Assembly (NCBI RefSeq): GCF_000181495.1
Contig: NZ_ABCF01000027.1
Coordinates: 1 to 37,061 of the forward strand
Direction: 5' to 3'
DNA length: 37,061 nucleotides
Source of the DNA: Bacillus sp. SG-1
GTDB taxonomy: Bacteria > Bacillota > Bacilli > Bacillales > Bacillaceae_B
Both the position numbers and the translations under genes were made by a program. Numbering within the stretch: the stretch's first letter is position 1; each line of letters starts with the position of its first letter. Under the pieces are notes generated by a model, which saw nothing but the letters and a program-made list of their open reading frames with translations, was not told the origin of the DNA and ran no database searches. Shown here piece by piece: positions 30,404 to 37,061 of the stretch.

Positions 30404-30432
30404 TTGCATTAGCCTGTCCACTATGATATAAT
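30404..30432 (+). promoter_or_regulatory. Sigma-A promoter of rpsF-ssb-rpsR
   Basis: TTGCAT (30404-30409), 17-nt spacer, TATAAT (30427-30432). Leaves a leader of about 75 nt. Confidence 0.8.
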
Positions 30433-30457
30433 TCTAACTTGTGAGTAATGAATTTAT

Positions 30458-30495
30458 TGCTCCTTGCTCTTCTGCCGAGAAGAGCCGCATAGACC
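30458..30495 (+). promoter_or_regulatory. Probable S6:S18-binding leader of rpsF
   Basis: Perfect 8-bp hairpin GCTCTTCT-GCCG-AGAAGAGC (30466-30485) followed by CCGCA in the rpsF 5' leader. A CCG-containing hairpin leader bound by the S6:S18 complex is described for rpsF operons of many bacteria, giving autoregulation. The hairpin is seen; the assignment to that family is inferred. Confidence 0.6.
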
Positions 30496-30514
30496 ATAAG
30501 GAGGTGACTAGAAG

Positions 30515-30802
30515 ATGAGAAAGTACGAAGTTATGTACATCATCCGTCCAAATGTTGATGATGAAACTAAAAAAGCAGTTGTTGATCGTTTCGATAACGT
30601 TCTAACATCTAACGGTGCTGAAATCGTCGAGTCTAAAGAGTGGGGTAAACGTCGTTTAGCTTATGAAATCAATGACTTCCGTGATGGATACTACCAATTG
30701 GTAAAAATCCAATCTAACAACGAAGCGGTTTCTGAGTTCGATCGTTTAGCTAAAATCTCTGACGATATCATCCGTCATATCGTAATCAAAGAAGAAGAAT
30801 AA
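30515..30802 (+). CDS. rpsF: 30S ribosomal protein S6
   Basis: 95 aa, ATG with a very strong AAGGAGGTGA. Starts [17 protein letters not shown] and contains [20 protein letters not shown], typical of Firmicute S6 without the E. coli glutamate tail. It pairs with S18 in the small subunit and the two genes flank ssb in one operon. Likely autoregulated through the leader hairpin. Confidence 0.98.
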   Translation: MRKYEVMYIIRPNVDDETKKAVVDRFDNVLTSNGAEIVESKEWGKRRLAYEINDFRDGYYQLVKIQSNNEAVSEFDRLAKISDDIIRHIVIKEEE

Positions 30803-30837
30803 TCCAGCCGTTTTTTGAAAAACGAACGCTTCTGACT

Positions 30838-30853
30838 TGTTTCACGTGAAACA
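30838..30853. other. parS: parS site between rpsF and ssb
   Basis: TGTTTCACGTGAAACA, identical over all 16 bp to the site in spo0J, 27 nt before the ssb start and inside the rpsF-ssb-rpsR transcript. It lies about 6.4 kb from the first site. Confidence 0.95.
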
Positions 30854-30880
30854 AAAGTTAGAAGGAAGGGGTTGATTCTG

Positions 30881-31420
30881 ATGATGAACCGAGTAGTACT
30901 CGTGGGTCGTTTAACTAAGGATCCAGAATTGAAATACACTCCTAACGGGGTTCCCGTGGCAACCTTCACACTTGCAGTGAATCGTTCTTTTACGAATCAG
31001 CAGGGTGAACGTGAAGCGGACTTTATTAATTGCGTTGTATGGCGTCGTCCAGCCGAAAACGTGGCTAACTTTTTGAAAAAAGGCAGCCTCGCCGGTGTTG
31101 ACGGCCGCATTCAAACTCGTAATTTCGAGGGACAGGACGGCAAACGCGTCTTCATGACTGAAGTCGTAGCAGAATCTGTTCAATTCCTTGAACCTAAGAG
31201 TGCCAGCCAAGGCGGCGGCTCTGGTTATCAAGGTGAACGCGGCGGCAACAACTTTGGCGGCGGTCAAAGACAGCAACAAGACTATTCATATAGTCAAAAT
31301 CAGAATCAACGCAATAATAACAATAACAACAACAACCAGAACTATACGCGTGTGGATGATGACCCGTTCGCAAATGACGGTCAGCCGATCGACATTTCGG
31401 ATGACGATCTTCCATTCTAA
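30881..31420 (+). CDS. ssbA: Single-stranded DNA-binding protein SsbA
   Basis: 179 aa from ATG 30881 (AAGGAAGGGG upstream, 9-nt spacing); an upstream TTG at 30872 is less likely. OB fold at about 1-105 ([28 protein letters not shown]). The flexible linker is unusually asparagine-rich, with a run of eight Asn encoded by AAY repeats near 31312-31335. The acidic tip DISDDDLPF binds partner proteins such as PriA and RecO. Sits between rpsF and rpsR, as in all Bacillus. Confidence 0.97.
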   Translation: MMNRVVLVGRLTKDPELKYTPNGVPVATFTLAVNRSFTNQQGEREADFINCVVWRRPAENVANFLKKGSLAGVDGRIQTRNFEGQDGKRVFMTEVVAESVQFLEPKSASQGGGSGYQGERGGNNFGGGQRQQQDYSYSQNQNQRNNNNNNNNQNYTRVDDDPFANDGQPIDISDDDLPF

Positions 31421-31463
31421 TTTCTTATAAAATATAAAATAAATATGCAAGGAGGCGATTTCT

Positions 31464-31697
31464 ATGGCAATGCGCAGAGGCGGACGCAGACGTCGTAAAG
31501 TGTGTTACTTCACTTCAAACGGAATTACACACATCGACTATAAAGATGTAGATCTATTGAAAAAATTCATCTCTGAGCGCGGAAAGATCCTACCACGTCG
31601 TGTGACAGGAACTAGCGCTAAATACCAACGCAGACTTACTCGTGCTATCAAACGCGCGCGTACAATGGCATTACTACCTTACGTAGTAGGTGAATAA
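31464..31697 (+). CDS. rpsR: 30S ribosomal protein S18
   Basis: 77 aa, ATG with AAGGAGGCG. Contains [38 protein letters not shown] and [19 protein letters not shown]. The lone cysteine does not form a CXXC zinc pair, so this is the non-zinc S18 form. Last gene of the rpsF operon; its terminator follows. Confidence 0.98.
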   Translation: MAMRRGGRRRRKVCYFTSNGITHIDYKDVDLLKKFISERGKILPRRVTGTSAKYQRRLTRAIKRARTMALLPYVVGE

Positions 31698-31704
31698 ATA
31701 AATG

Positions 31705-31739
31705 AAAGAACAGCAGGATTACTTCTGCTGTTCTTTTTT
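31705..31739 (+). terminator. Terminator of the rpsF-ssb-rpsR operon
   Basis: Perfect 12-bp stem AAAGAACAGCAG / CTGCTGTTCTTT with an 8-nt loop, followed by a T-run. Confidence 0.9.
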
Positions 31740-32038
31740 ATCTCCAAATGTCTTCTTTTGAGAGTATTATCTCTCCGATTTAGTTAGAAATGGTTATTAT
31801 GTAACCTTATTAGCTATACTGTGGATGGGGACTGGTATGAGGCAGAGACGAGTAGTCCTTTTACTGCCCAAATTCAATGAATTGAATCTGTTTTCAATTA
31901 CATATAAAATTAGTTGTGTTTACTTTCGTTTTTTAAATTGAAGTAATAAAATTATTAGTAGCGCAGAATTGGTGGGAGAGGTTAAATATACACCTCCAAC
32001 CCACTCAACGCTTAGTTTTATGAATGAGGGGTGTCTTT
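31740..32038. other. Non-coding region before yybS
   Basis: About 300 bp with no gene. It contains the 20-bp sequence shared with oriC at 31915-31934, a short inverted repeat ATTCAATGAATTGAAT (31872-31887), and GGGAGAGGTTAAATATACACC near 31973-31996. I could not place a convincing promoter, though one must serve yybS-gdpP. Confidence 0.5.
31915..31934 (+). repeat. 20-bp sequence shared with oriC
   Basis: TGTGTTTACTTTCGTTTTTT, exact reverse-complement match to 11106-11125 in the dnaA-dnaN spacer. It lies about 105 nt before the yybS start. Confidence 0.7.
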
Positions 32039-32974
32039 GTGAAAAACGCCCGTACGCTTACGGAAGGAGCTTTATTGCTCGCGATTTTTACTGTTTTATT
32101 ATTACTTTCCGCTTATATTCCGGTCATCAGTTTAATTGCAACTGTTTTTCTCATGCTTCCTTTCATTATTTACAGTGAAAAGCACGGTTTAAAGCCAGGG
32201 CTTACGATGCTCTCTGCTGCGGTTGTCATTTCCCTGCTGACAGGGGCGTTCTTTGTTACCGTTCCATTAACACTATCATTTGGTACAACAGGGATTATCA
32301 TCGGGTGGATGCTAAAAAATGATAAATCCAAGATGGCGATTTATATGGCATCAAGCTTTATTTTTTTAATCAGTATCGTCATTGAATATGTTGTATCTAT
32401 TCTGCTTTTGAATATGAATATAATAGAAGAAGTTTTAGAACAGTTTCAACATATTATGGACGAAGCTATTGAGACAGCGGAACAATTGGGTCAGCCTCTT
32501 CCTCAGGATAACATAGAGGAATTGCAGACCGTCACTGAACTGATAGAGGTGTTGACACCGACTCTTTTTCTGACAACTGCATTTGTATTGATGTTCATTA
32601 TTATCAATATCAATTTTCCTCTGTTAAAAAAGCTGGGAGTTAGATCTGCGAAGTTTCCCCCTTTCAGGAATTGGAAGCTTCCGCAAAGTATTGTATGGTA
32701 TTATTTAATTACATTAATTTTAATGATCTTTACAAAACCTGAGATTGGTACATATCTTCATTGGGCACTCTATAATCTTTTTTATGTACTTCAGCTCCTG
32801 CTGGTTGTTCAAGGCTTTTCGTTTATTTACTTCTTTGCCCATTTGAAAAAGTGGCCGAAAGGGTTATTGATTTTAATCACAGTTTTATCGTTTCCACTTG
32901 TTAATTTTGTGAGGATTTTAGGTATAATTGATTTAGGATTTGATCTTAGACAGCGCCTTCAACGTAAGTCATAA
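32039..32974 (+). CDS. yybS: YybS family (DUF2232) membrane protein
   Basis: 311 aa from GTG 32039, preceded by GAGGGG at 7 nt; an ATG five codons upstream lies before that ribosome site and is rejected. Eight or so membrane segments; the opening segment TLTEGALLLAIFTVLLLLSAY is characteristic of the family, which has a fold related to the S components of energy-coupling transporters. An acidic loop at about 145-180 separates two membrane blocks. Function unknown. It immediately precedes gdpP and is probably co-transcribed with gdpP-rplI. Confidence 0.92.
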   Translation: MKNARTLTEGALLLAIFTVLLLLSAYIPVISLIATVFLMLPFIIYSEKHGLKPGLTMLSAAVVISLLTGAFFVTVPLTLSFGTTGIIIGWMLKNDKSKMAIYMASSFIFLISIVIEYVVSILLLNMNIIEEVLEQFQHIMDEAIETAEQLGQPLPQDNIEELQTVTELIEVLTPTLFLTTAFVLMFIIININFPLLKKLGVRSAKFPPFRNWKLPQSIVWYYLITLILMIFTKPEIGTYLHWALYNLFYVLQLLLVVQGFSFIYFFAHLKKWPKGLLILITVLSFPLVNFVRILGIIDLGFDLRQRLQRKS

Positions 32975-33005
32975 GGTTAGCATTCTTATTTGAGGAGCTG
33001 AAATC

Positions 33006-34979
33006 ATGCCATCAAACTATAAAAAACGATTGGTCAGATATCCGCTGTATGGACTTGCAGCTGTTTCAGTCTTGGTGCTGGCAGCAACAGCCCTGTACAA
33101 TTGGTGGATCGCTGTTATCGGTTTTTTCCTGCTGGCCGGCGTATTTTATATTGCATTTTATTATGAAAAGAAAACCTATCAGTCAACAGAAGAATACATC
33201 TCGACCCTCTCCTATCGTTTAAAAAGGGTCGGGGAAGAAGCGTTGATGGAGATGCCGATCGGTATTATGCTCATTAATGATGACTACTATATCGAGTGGA
33301 CCAATCCGTTCATGGCTTCTTGTTTTAATGAGGATACATTGGTAGGACGGTCTCTTTATGATGTAGCTGATTCGGTCGTGCCGCTGATTAAGCAGGAAGT
33401 GGACACTGAAGTGGTCACTCTTAATGAACGGAAATTCCGGGTGATTTTAAAGCTAGAGGAAAGACTTCTCTATTTCTTTGATGTAACGGAACAGACAGAG
33501 ATTGAGAAACAATATGAAGAAGAACGAACTGCTATTGCCATCATTTTTCTTGATAATTATGATGAACTTACTCAAGGGATGGATGACCAGACACGAAGCA
33601 GCTTGAACAGTATGGTAACCTCCATCTTAAATAAGTGGGCGAAAGATTCCGGTGTTCTGCTGAAAAGAATCTCTTCTGAACGCTTCATCGCTGTTTTTAA
33701 TGAAAAGATTCTTCAACAGCTGGAAAAAGAAAAATTCTCTATCCTGGATGATGTCAGAGATACCACGTCCAAGCAGAACGTGCCACTCACTCTCAGTATC
33801 GGTGTTGGAACGGGTGTCTCGACCCTTCCGGAACTTGGCACCCTTGCCCAATCAAGTTTGGATCTTGCTCTTGGCCGGGGCGGCGATCAGGTAGCCATCA
33901 AGCAGCCGAATGGAAAAGTTAAGTTCTACGGCGGGAAAACAAACCCAATGGAAAAACGGACAAGGGTCCGTGCCAGGGTCATCTCCCATGCCTTGAAAGA
34001 ACTTATGATTGAAAGTGATAAAGTCATTGTCATGGGCCACAGACTTCCTGACATGGATGCCATCGGGGCGGCCATCGGAGTACGCAAAGTGGCTCAGATG
34101 AACCAGAAAGAAGGCTATGTTGTCGTTAATTTCAATGAGATCGATAACGGCGTGAAGAGGTTGATGAACGAGATTAAATCAACTCCTGACCTGCACTCCA
34201 AATTTATTACACCTGAAGCAGCTCTGGACTTGATGACTGACGACACATTGCTCGTTGTCGTGGATACCCATAAACCGTCACTCGTCATCGAAGAAAGACT
34301 TCTGCAAAGGGCTGAAAGGGTCGTCATTATCGATCATCATCGCCGCGGAGAGGATTTCATTAAGAATCCTTTGCTCGTCTACATGGAGCCGTACGCCTCT
34401 TCGACAGCCGAGCTTGTAACGGAATTACTGGAATATCAGCCTAAGCATGAGAAAATTTCAATGATGGAAGCTACAGCATTATTGGCAGGCATCATTGTCG
34501 ATACAAAGAGCTTTACCTTAAGAACAGGCTCGAGGACCTTCGATGCAGCATCTTATTTAAGAGGACAGGGTGCAGATACAGTGCTTGTCCAAAAGTTCTT
34601 AAAAGAAGACGTAGATACCTATATCAAGCGATCAAGACTGATTGAAACCGTCGACTTCTATTATGAGGGAGTGGCAATTGCCAAAGGTGAGGAAGATGTT
34701 ATTTACGACCCTGTATTGATTGCACAGGCAGCTGATACACTCCTTACGATGGATGGTGTCGTAGCATCCTTCGTTCTATCAAAAAGAACCGATGACCTGG
34801 TCGGTATCAGCGCCCGTTCACTTGGGGAAGTAAATGTTCAGATCATCATGGAAAGCCTCCAAGGCGGAGGACATTTGACTAATGCCGCTACACAGCTGCC
34901 TGGCATTACCGTCGGGGAAGCAGAAAACAGCCTTAAAATGGTGTTGGATGAATACTTTGAAGGGGGAAAAGAATCATGA
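33006..34979 (+). CDS. gdpP: Cyclic-di-AMP phosphodiesterase GdpP (YybT)
   Basis: 657 aa, ATG with TGAGGAG. Two membrane segments at about 11-51, a PAS domain at about 70-155, a degenerate GGDEF domain at about 170-305, and a DHH-DHHA1 phosphodiesterase. Catalytic-site residues are present: H345 and D349/D351 in HRLPDMDA, D420 in VVVDTH, DHH at 443-445, D499 in GIIVDT, and the DHHA1 motif GGGH at 620-623. It hydrolyses c-di-AMP to pApA, affecting cell wall stress and potassium control. It overlaps rplI by 4 nt (ATGA). Confidence 0.97.
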   Translation: MPSNYKKRLVRYPLYGLAAVSVLVLAATALYNWWIAVIGFFLLAGVFYIAFYYEKKTYQSTEEYISTLSYRLKRVGEEALMEMPIGIMLINDDYYIEWTNPFMASCFNEDTLVGRSLYDVADSVVPLIKQEVDTEVVTLNERKFRVILKLEERLLYFFDVTEQTEIEKQYEEERTAIAIIFLDNYDELTQGMDDQTRSSLNSMVTSILNKWAKDSGVLLKRISSERFIAVFNEKILQQLEKEKFSILDDVRDTTSKQNVPLTLSIGVGTGVSTLPELGTLAQSSLDLALGRGGDQVAIKQPNGKVKFYGGKTNPMEKRTRVRARVISHALKELMIESDKVIVMGHRLPDMDAIGAAIGVRKVAQMNQKEGYVVVNFNEIDNGVKRLMNEIKSTPDLHSKFITPEAALDLMTDDTLLVVVDTHKPSLVIEERLLQRAERVVIIDHHRRGEDFIKNPLLVYMEPYASSTAELVTELLEYQPKHEKISMMEATALLAGIIVDTKSFTLRTGSRTFDAASYLRGQGADTVLVQKFLKEDVDTYIKRSRLIETVDFYYEGVAIAKGEEDVIYDPVLIAQAADTLLTMDGVVASFVLSKRTDDLVGISARSLGEVNVQIIMESLQGGGHLTNAATQLPGITVGEAENSLKMVLDEYFEGGKES

Positions 34980-35425
34980 AAGTTATATTTCTAAAAGATG
35001 TAAAAGGAAAAGGTAAAAAAGGTGAAGTGAAGAATGTTGCCGATGGATACGCACATAACTTCCTCATCAAACAAGGCCTTGCAGTAGAAGCAACAAACTC
35101 CAGCGTAAGTCAGTTGGAAGGTCAAAAGAACAAAGAAAAAAAGCAGGCGGCAGAAGAGCTGGCTGAAGCAAAAAAATTAAAAGAAACACTGGAAAACCTG
35201 ACTGTTGAGATGAAAGCTAAATCAGGTGAAGGCGGGCGCCTGTTCGGTTCTATCACAAGCAAGCAGATTGCTGATGAACTGAAGAAAACCCATAAAATCA
35301 AAGTCGATAAGCGGAAAATCGAAATGAACGATGCCATCCGCTCATTGGGGTACACAAATGTACCAGTTAAGCTTCACCCGGATGTAACGGCTACTTTAAA
35401 AGTACACGTTACAGAAGAAAACTAA
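34976..35425 (+). CDS. rplI: 50S ribosomal protein L9
   Basis: 149 aa, ATG overlapping the gdpP stop, with AAGGGGG inside gdpP. The N-terminal rRNA-binding domain has [29 protein letters not shown], followed by the long connecting helix (about 40-75, Lys/Glu rich) and the C-terminal domain with [17 protein letters not shown]. The overlap couples translation to gdpP. The terminator lies 54 nt downstream. Confidence 0.98.
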   Translation: MKVIFLKDVKGKGKKGEVKNVADGYAHNFLIKQGLAVEATNSSVSQLEGQKNKEKKQAAEELAEAKKLKETLENLTVEMKAKSGEGGRLFGSITSKQIADELKKTHKIKVDKRKIEMNDAIRSLGYTNVPVKLHPDVTATLKVHVTEEN

Positions 35426-35478
35426 TATTGGAAATCGATTTTACCGAAAAACGTGTTAAAATAGAATAGACTTATATA

Positions 35479-35515
35479 AATGTGATCTGGTGGTTATGCC
35501 GATCACATTTTTTCT
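35479..35515 (+). terminator. Terminator between rplI and the helicase gene
   Basis: Stem AATGTGATC / GATCACATT with a 13-nt loop and TTTTCT tail. It ends the yybS-gdpP-rplI unit 39 nt before the helicase start. Confidence 0.85.
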
Positions 35516-35553
35516 ATTGAAATAAAATCCTTCTCTCAGGAGGTTTACACTAT

Positions 35554-36918
35554 ATGAATGAAATATTATCCAATCATGTTCCACCGCAAAATATAGAAGC
35601 AGAGCAGGCTGTCCTTGGAGCCATTTTCTTGGAACCAAGTACCCTTACCCAGGCATCTGAATCACTGATTCCTGAAGATTTCTACCGCAGTTCCCACCAG
35701 AAGATCTTCAATGTGATGCTGAACCTCAGTGATAAGGGGAAAGCTGTCGACTTGATCACAGTCACAGAGGAACTCTCTGCCATGAAAGAACTCGAAGATG
35801 TCGGCGGAGTTTCTTATCTCAGTGAATTGGCAGGGTCTGTCCCAACAGCCGCCAATATTGAATACTATGCCAAAATCGTCGAAGAGAAATCGCTTCTAAG
35901 AAGGCTGATCCGAACGGCGACCACGATTGCACAGGATGGCTACTCTCGTGAAGATGAAGTCGACGCTCTGTTAAGTGAAGCCGAGAAAAACATCATGGAA
36001 GTCGCACAGCGTAAAAATGCCGGTGCATTCCATGACATTAAAGATGTCCTTGTCCGTGCCTATGACAATATCGAACTTCTGCATAACCGGACGGAAGATG
36101 TTACGGGCATCCCTACAGGCTTTGCCGATTTAGATGAAATGACGGCAGGATTCCAGCGAAATGACCTGATCATCGTAGCCGCCCGTCCTTCTGTTGGTAA
36201 GACGGCCTTTGCCCTTAATATTGCACAGAACGTGGCAACCAAGACGGATGAAAACGTAGCGATCTTCAGTTTGGAGATGGGTGCCGAGCAGCTCGTCATG
36301 CGTATGCTTTGTGCGGAAGGCAACATCAATGCCCAGAATTTGCGTACAGGGTCCCTGACTGATGAGGACTGGCGCAAATTGACAATGGCGATGGGAAGTC
36401 TTTCAAATGCCGGAATCTATATTGATGACACCCCTGGTATCAAAATCGGGGAGATCCGTTCCAAGTGCCGCCGCCTTAAGCAGGAGAACGGCCTCGGAAT
36501 GATCTTGATTGACTACTTGCAGCTCATCCAGGGAAGCGGACGTTCAGGCGAAAACCGTCAGCAGGAAGTTTCGGAAATCTCCCGTGAGCTGAAAGGGCTT
36601 GCCCGTGAATTGGAAGTCCCAGTCATTGCCCTTTCCCAGCTTTCACGTGGGGTTGAGCAACGACAAGACAAACGCCCGATGATGTCAGATATCCGTGAAT
36701 CAGGAAGTATCGAGCAGGATGCCGATATCGTTGCCTTCTTATACCGTGACGATTACTATGATAAAGAATCAGAGAATAAGAATATCATAGAAATCATCAT
36801 CGCCAAGCAGCGTAACGGCCCTGTCGGAACAGTGTCGCTCGCATTCGTTAAAGAATATAATAAGTTCGTCAACCTGGAACGAAGGTATGATGACGCAGGT
36901 GTTCCGCCTGGTGCATAA
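35554..36918 (+). CDS. dnaC: Replicative DNA helicase (DnaB family; B. subtilis dnaC)
   Basis: 454 aa, ATG with CAGGAGG. The N-terminal primase-interacting domain starts with PPQNIEAEQAVLGAIF. The RecA-like ATPase domain begins near 175 (TGIPTGFADLDEMTAGFQRNDLIIVAARPSVGKTAFAL; Walker A RPSVGKT near 210), with ILIDYLQLI (Walker B), QEVSEISRELKGLA and the arginine-finger region IAKQRNGPVG. The hexamer unwinds DNA at the fork. Genetic naming conflicts: it is dnaB in E. coli terms, dnaC in B. subtilis. Length is standard. Confidence 0.97.
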   Translation: MNEILSNHVPPQNIEAEQAVLGAIFLEPSTLTQASESLIPEDFYRSSHQKIFNVMLNLSDKGKAVDLITVTEELSAMKELEDVGGVSYLSELAGSVPTAANIEYYAKIVEEKSLLRRLIRTATTIAQDGYSREDEVDALLSEAEKNIMEVAQRKNAGAFHDIKDVLVRAYDNIELLHNRTEDVTGIPTGFADLDEMTAGFQRNDLIIVAARPSVGKTAFALNIAQNVATKTDENVAIFSLEMGAEQLVMRMLCAEGNINAQNLRTGSLTDEDWRKLTMAMGSLSNAGIYIDDTPGIKIGEIRSKCRRLKQENGLGMILIDYLQLIQGSGRSGENRQQEVSEISRELKGLARELEVPVIALSQLSRGVEQRQDKRPMMSDIRESGSIEQDADIVAFLYRDDYYDKESENKNIIEIIIAKQRNGPVGTVSLAFVKEYNKFVNLERRYDDAGVPPGA

Positions 36919-36952
36919 AGAGTCGAGGAGAATATTCTTCGGCTCTTTTTCA
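36919..36952 (+). terminator. Terminator after the helicase gene
   Basis: Stem AAGAGTCGAGGAGAA / TTCTTCGGCTCTT with G-T and small mismatches, followed by TTTT, directly after the stop. The remaining 109 bp to the window end show no gene. Confidence 0.8.
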
Positions 36953-37061
36953 TGTGTTTCAGCAGTTTGTCAGCTGTTGTGGTTTGGTTAGGTGGTGATG
37001 GTTTTGGAACCCGTTAAGGGAGGCATTTTGATTTATAAGAGAAATACTTTTCGGTAAACAC

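Noticed and set aside
31312..31340. AAY trinucleotide tract in ssb considered as a microsatellite of interest
   Set aside because: It encodes an asparagine run in the naturally variable SSB linker, which is common in Bacillus SsbA and keeps frame.

Overview
The window is the chromosomal replication origin neighbourhood of a low-GC Gram-positive bacterium of the family Bacillaceae. Proteins such as DnaA, GyrB, Soj, Noc, MnmG and RsmG read as close relatives of their Bacillus subtilis counterparts, and gene order follows the Bacillus origin closely. Spore-lineage genes (spoIIIJ, yyaC, noc, spo0J) and Spo0A-like boxes at the origin support an endospore former. I cannot name the species; a Bacillus or Rossellomorea-type organism would fit.

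Layout. The left arm reads leftwards on the minus strand: dnaA, dnaN, yaaA, recF, remB, gyrB, gyrA, an HD-GYP-type gene, then a 16S rRNA gene cut by the window edge. The right arm reads rightwards on the plus strand: rpmH, rnpA, spoIIIJ (yidC), jag (khpB), mnmE, mnmG, rsmG, noc, soj (parA), spo0J (parB), a DUF554 membrane protein, [yyaC, minus], an MscS channel, a DUF951 protein, ychF, a padR/DUF1129 pair, rpsF-ssb-rpsR, yybS, gdpP, rplI and the replicative helicase gene. Almost every gene runs with the replication fork that leaves the origin; yyaC is the main exception.

The origin is bipartite around dnaA. One DnaA-box cluster lies upstream of dnaA (about 12685-12959, with two Spo0A-like boxes). 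The other lies between dnaA and dnaN (about 11018-11145), with an ordered DnaA box, short linker, DnaA-trio and AT-rich unwinding region. A third cluster of three consensus DnaA boxes sits before mnmE (16895-16951). Two perfect 16-bp parS sites occur, one inside spo0J and one between rpsF and ssb, so initiation, segregation (Soj/Spo0J), nucleoid occlusion (Noc), helicase supply and topology control (gyrase) are encoded within 37 kb.

Most of the window is conserved housekeeping sequence and I see no unknown multi-gene system. The less ordinary material is in intergenic DNA: a roughly 190-bp element with terminal inverted repeats in two clear copies plus a diverged third, decayed halves of a repeat common in Bacillus genomes, a possible promoter-to-terminator small RNA unit between noc and soj, a nested two-stem leader before rsmG, a PadR operator pair, and an exact 20-bp sequence shared by the origin and the yybS upstream region. 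Several starts are not ATG (dnaA, soj and probably gyrB use TTG; yaaA, spoIIIJ, jag and yybS use GTG).
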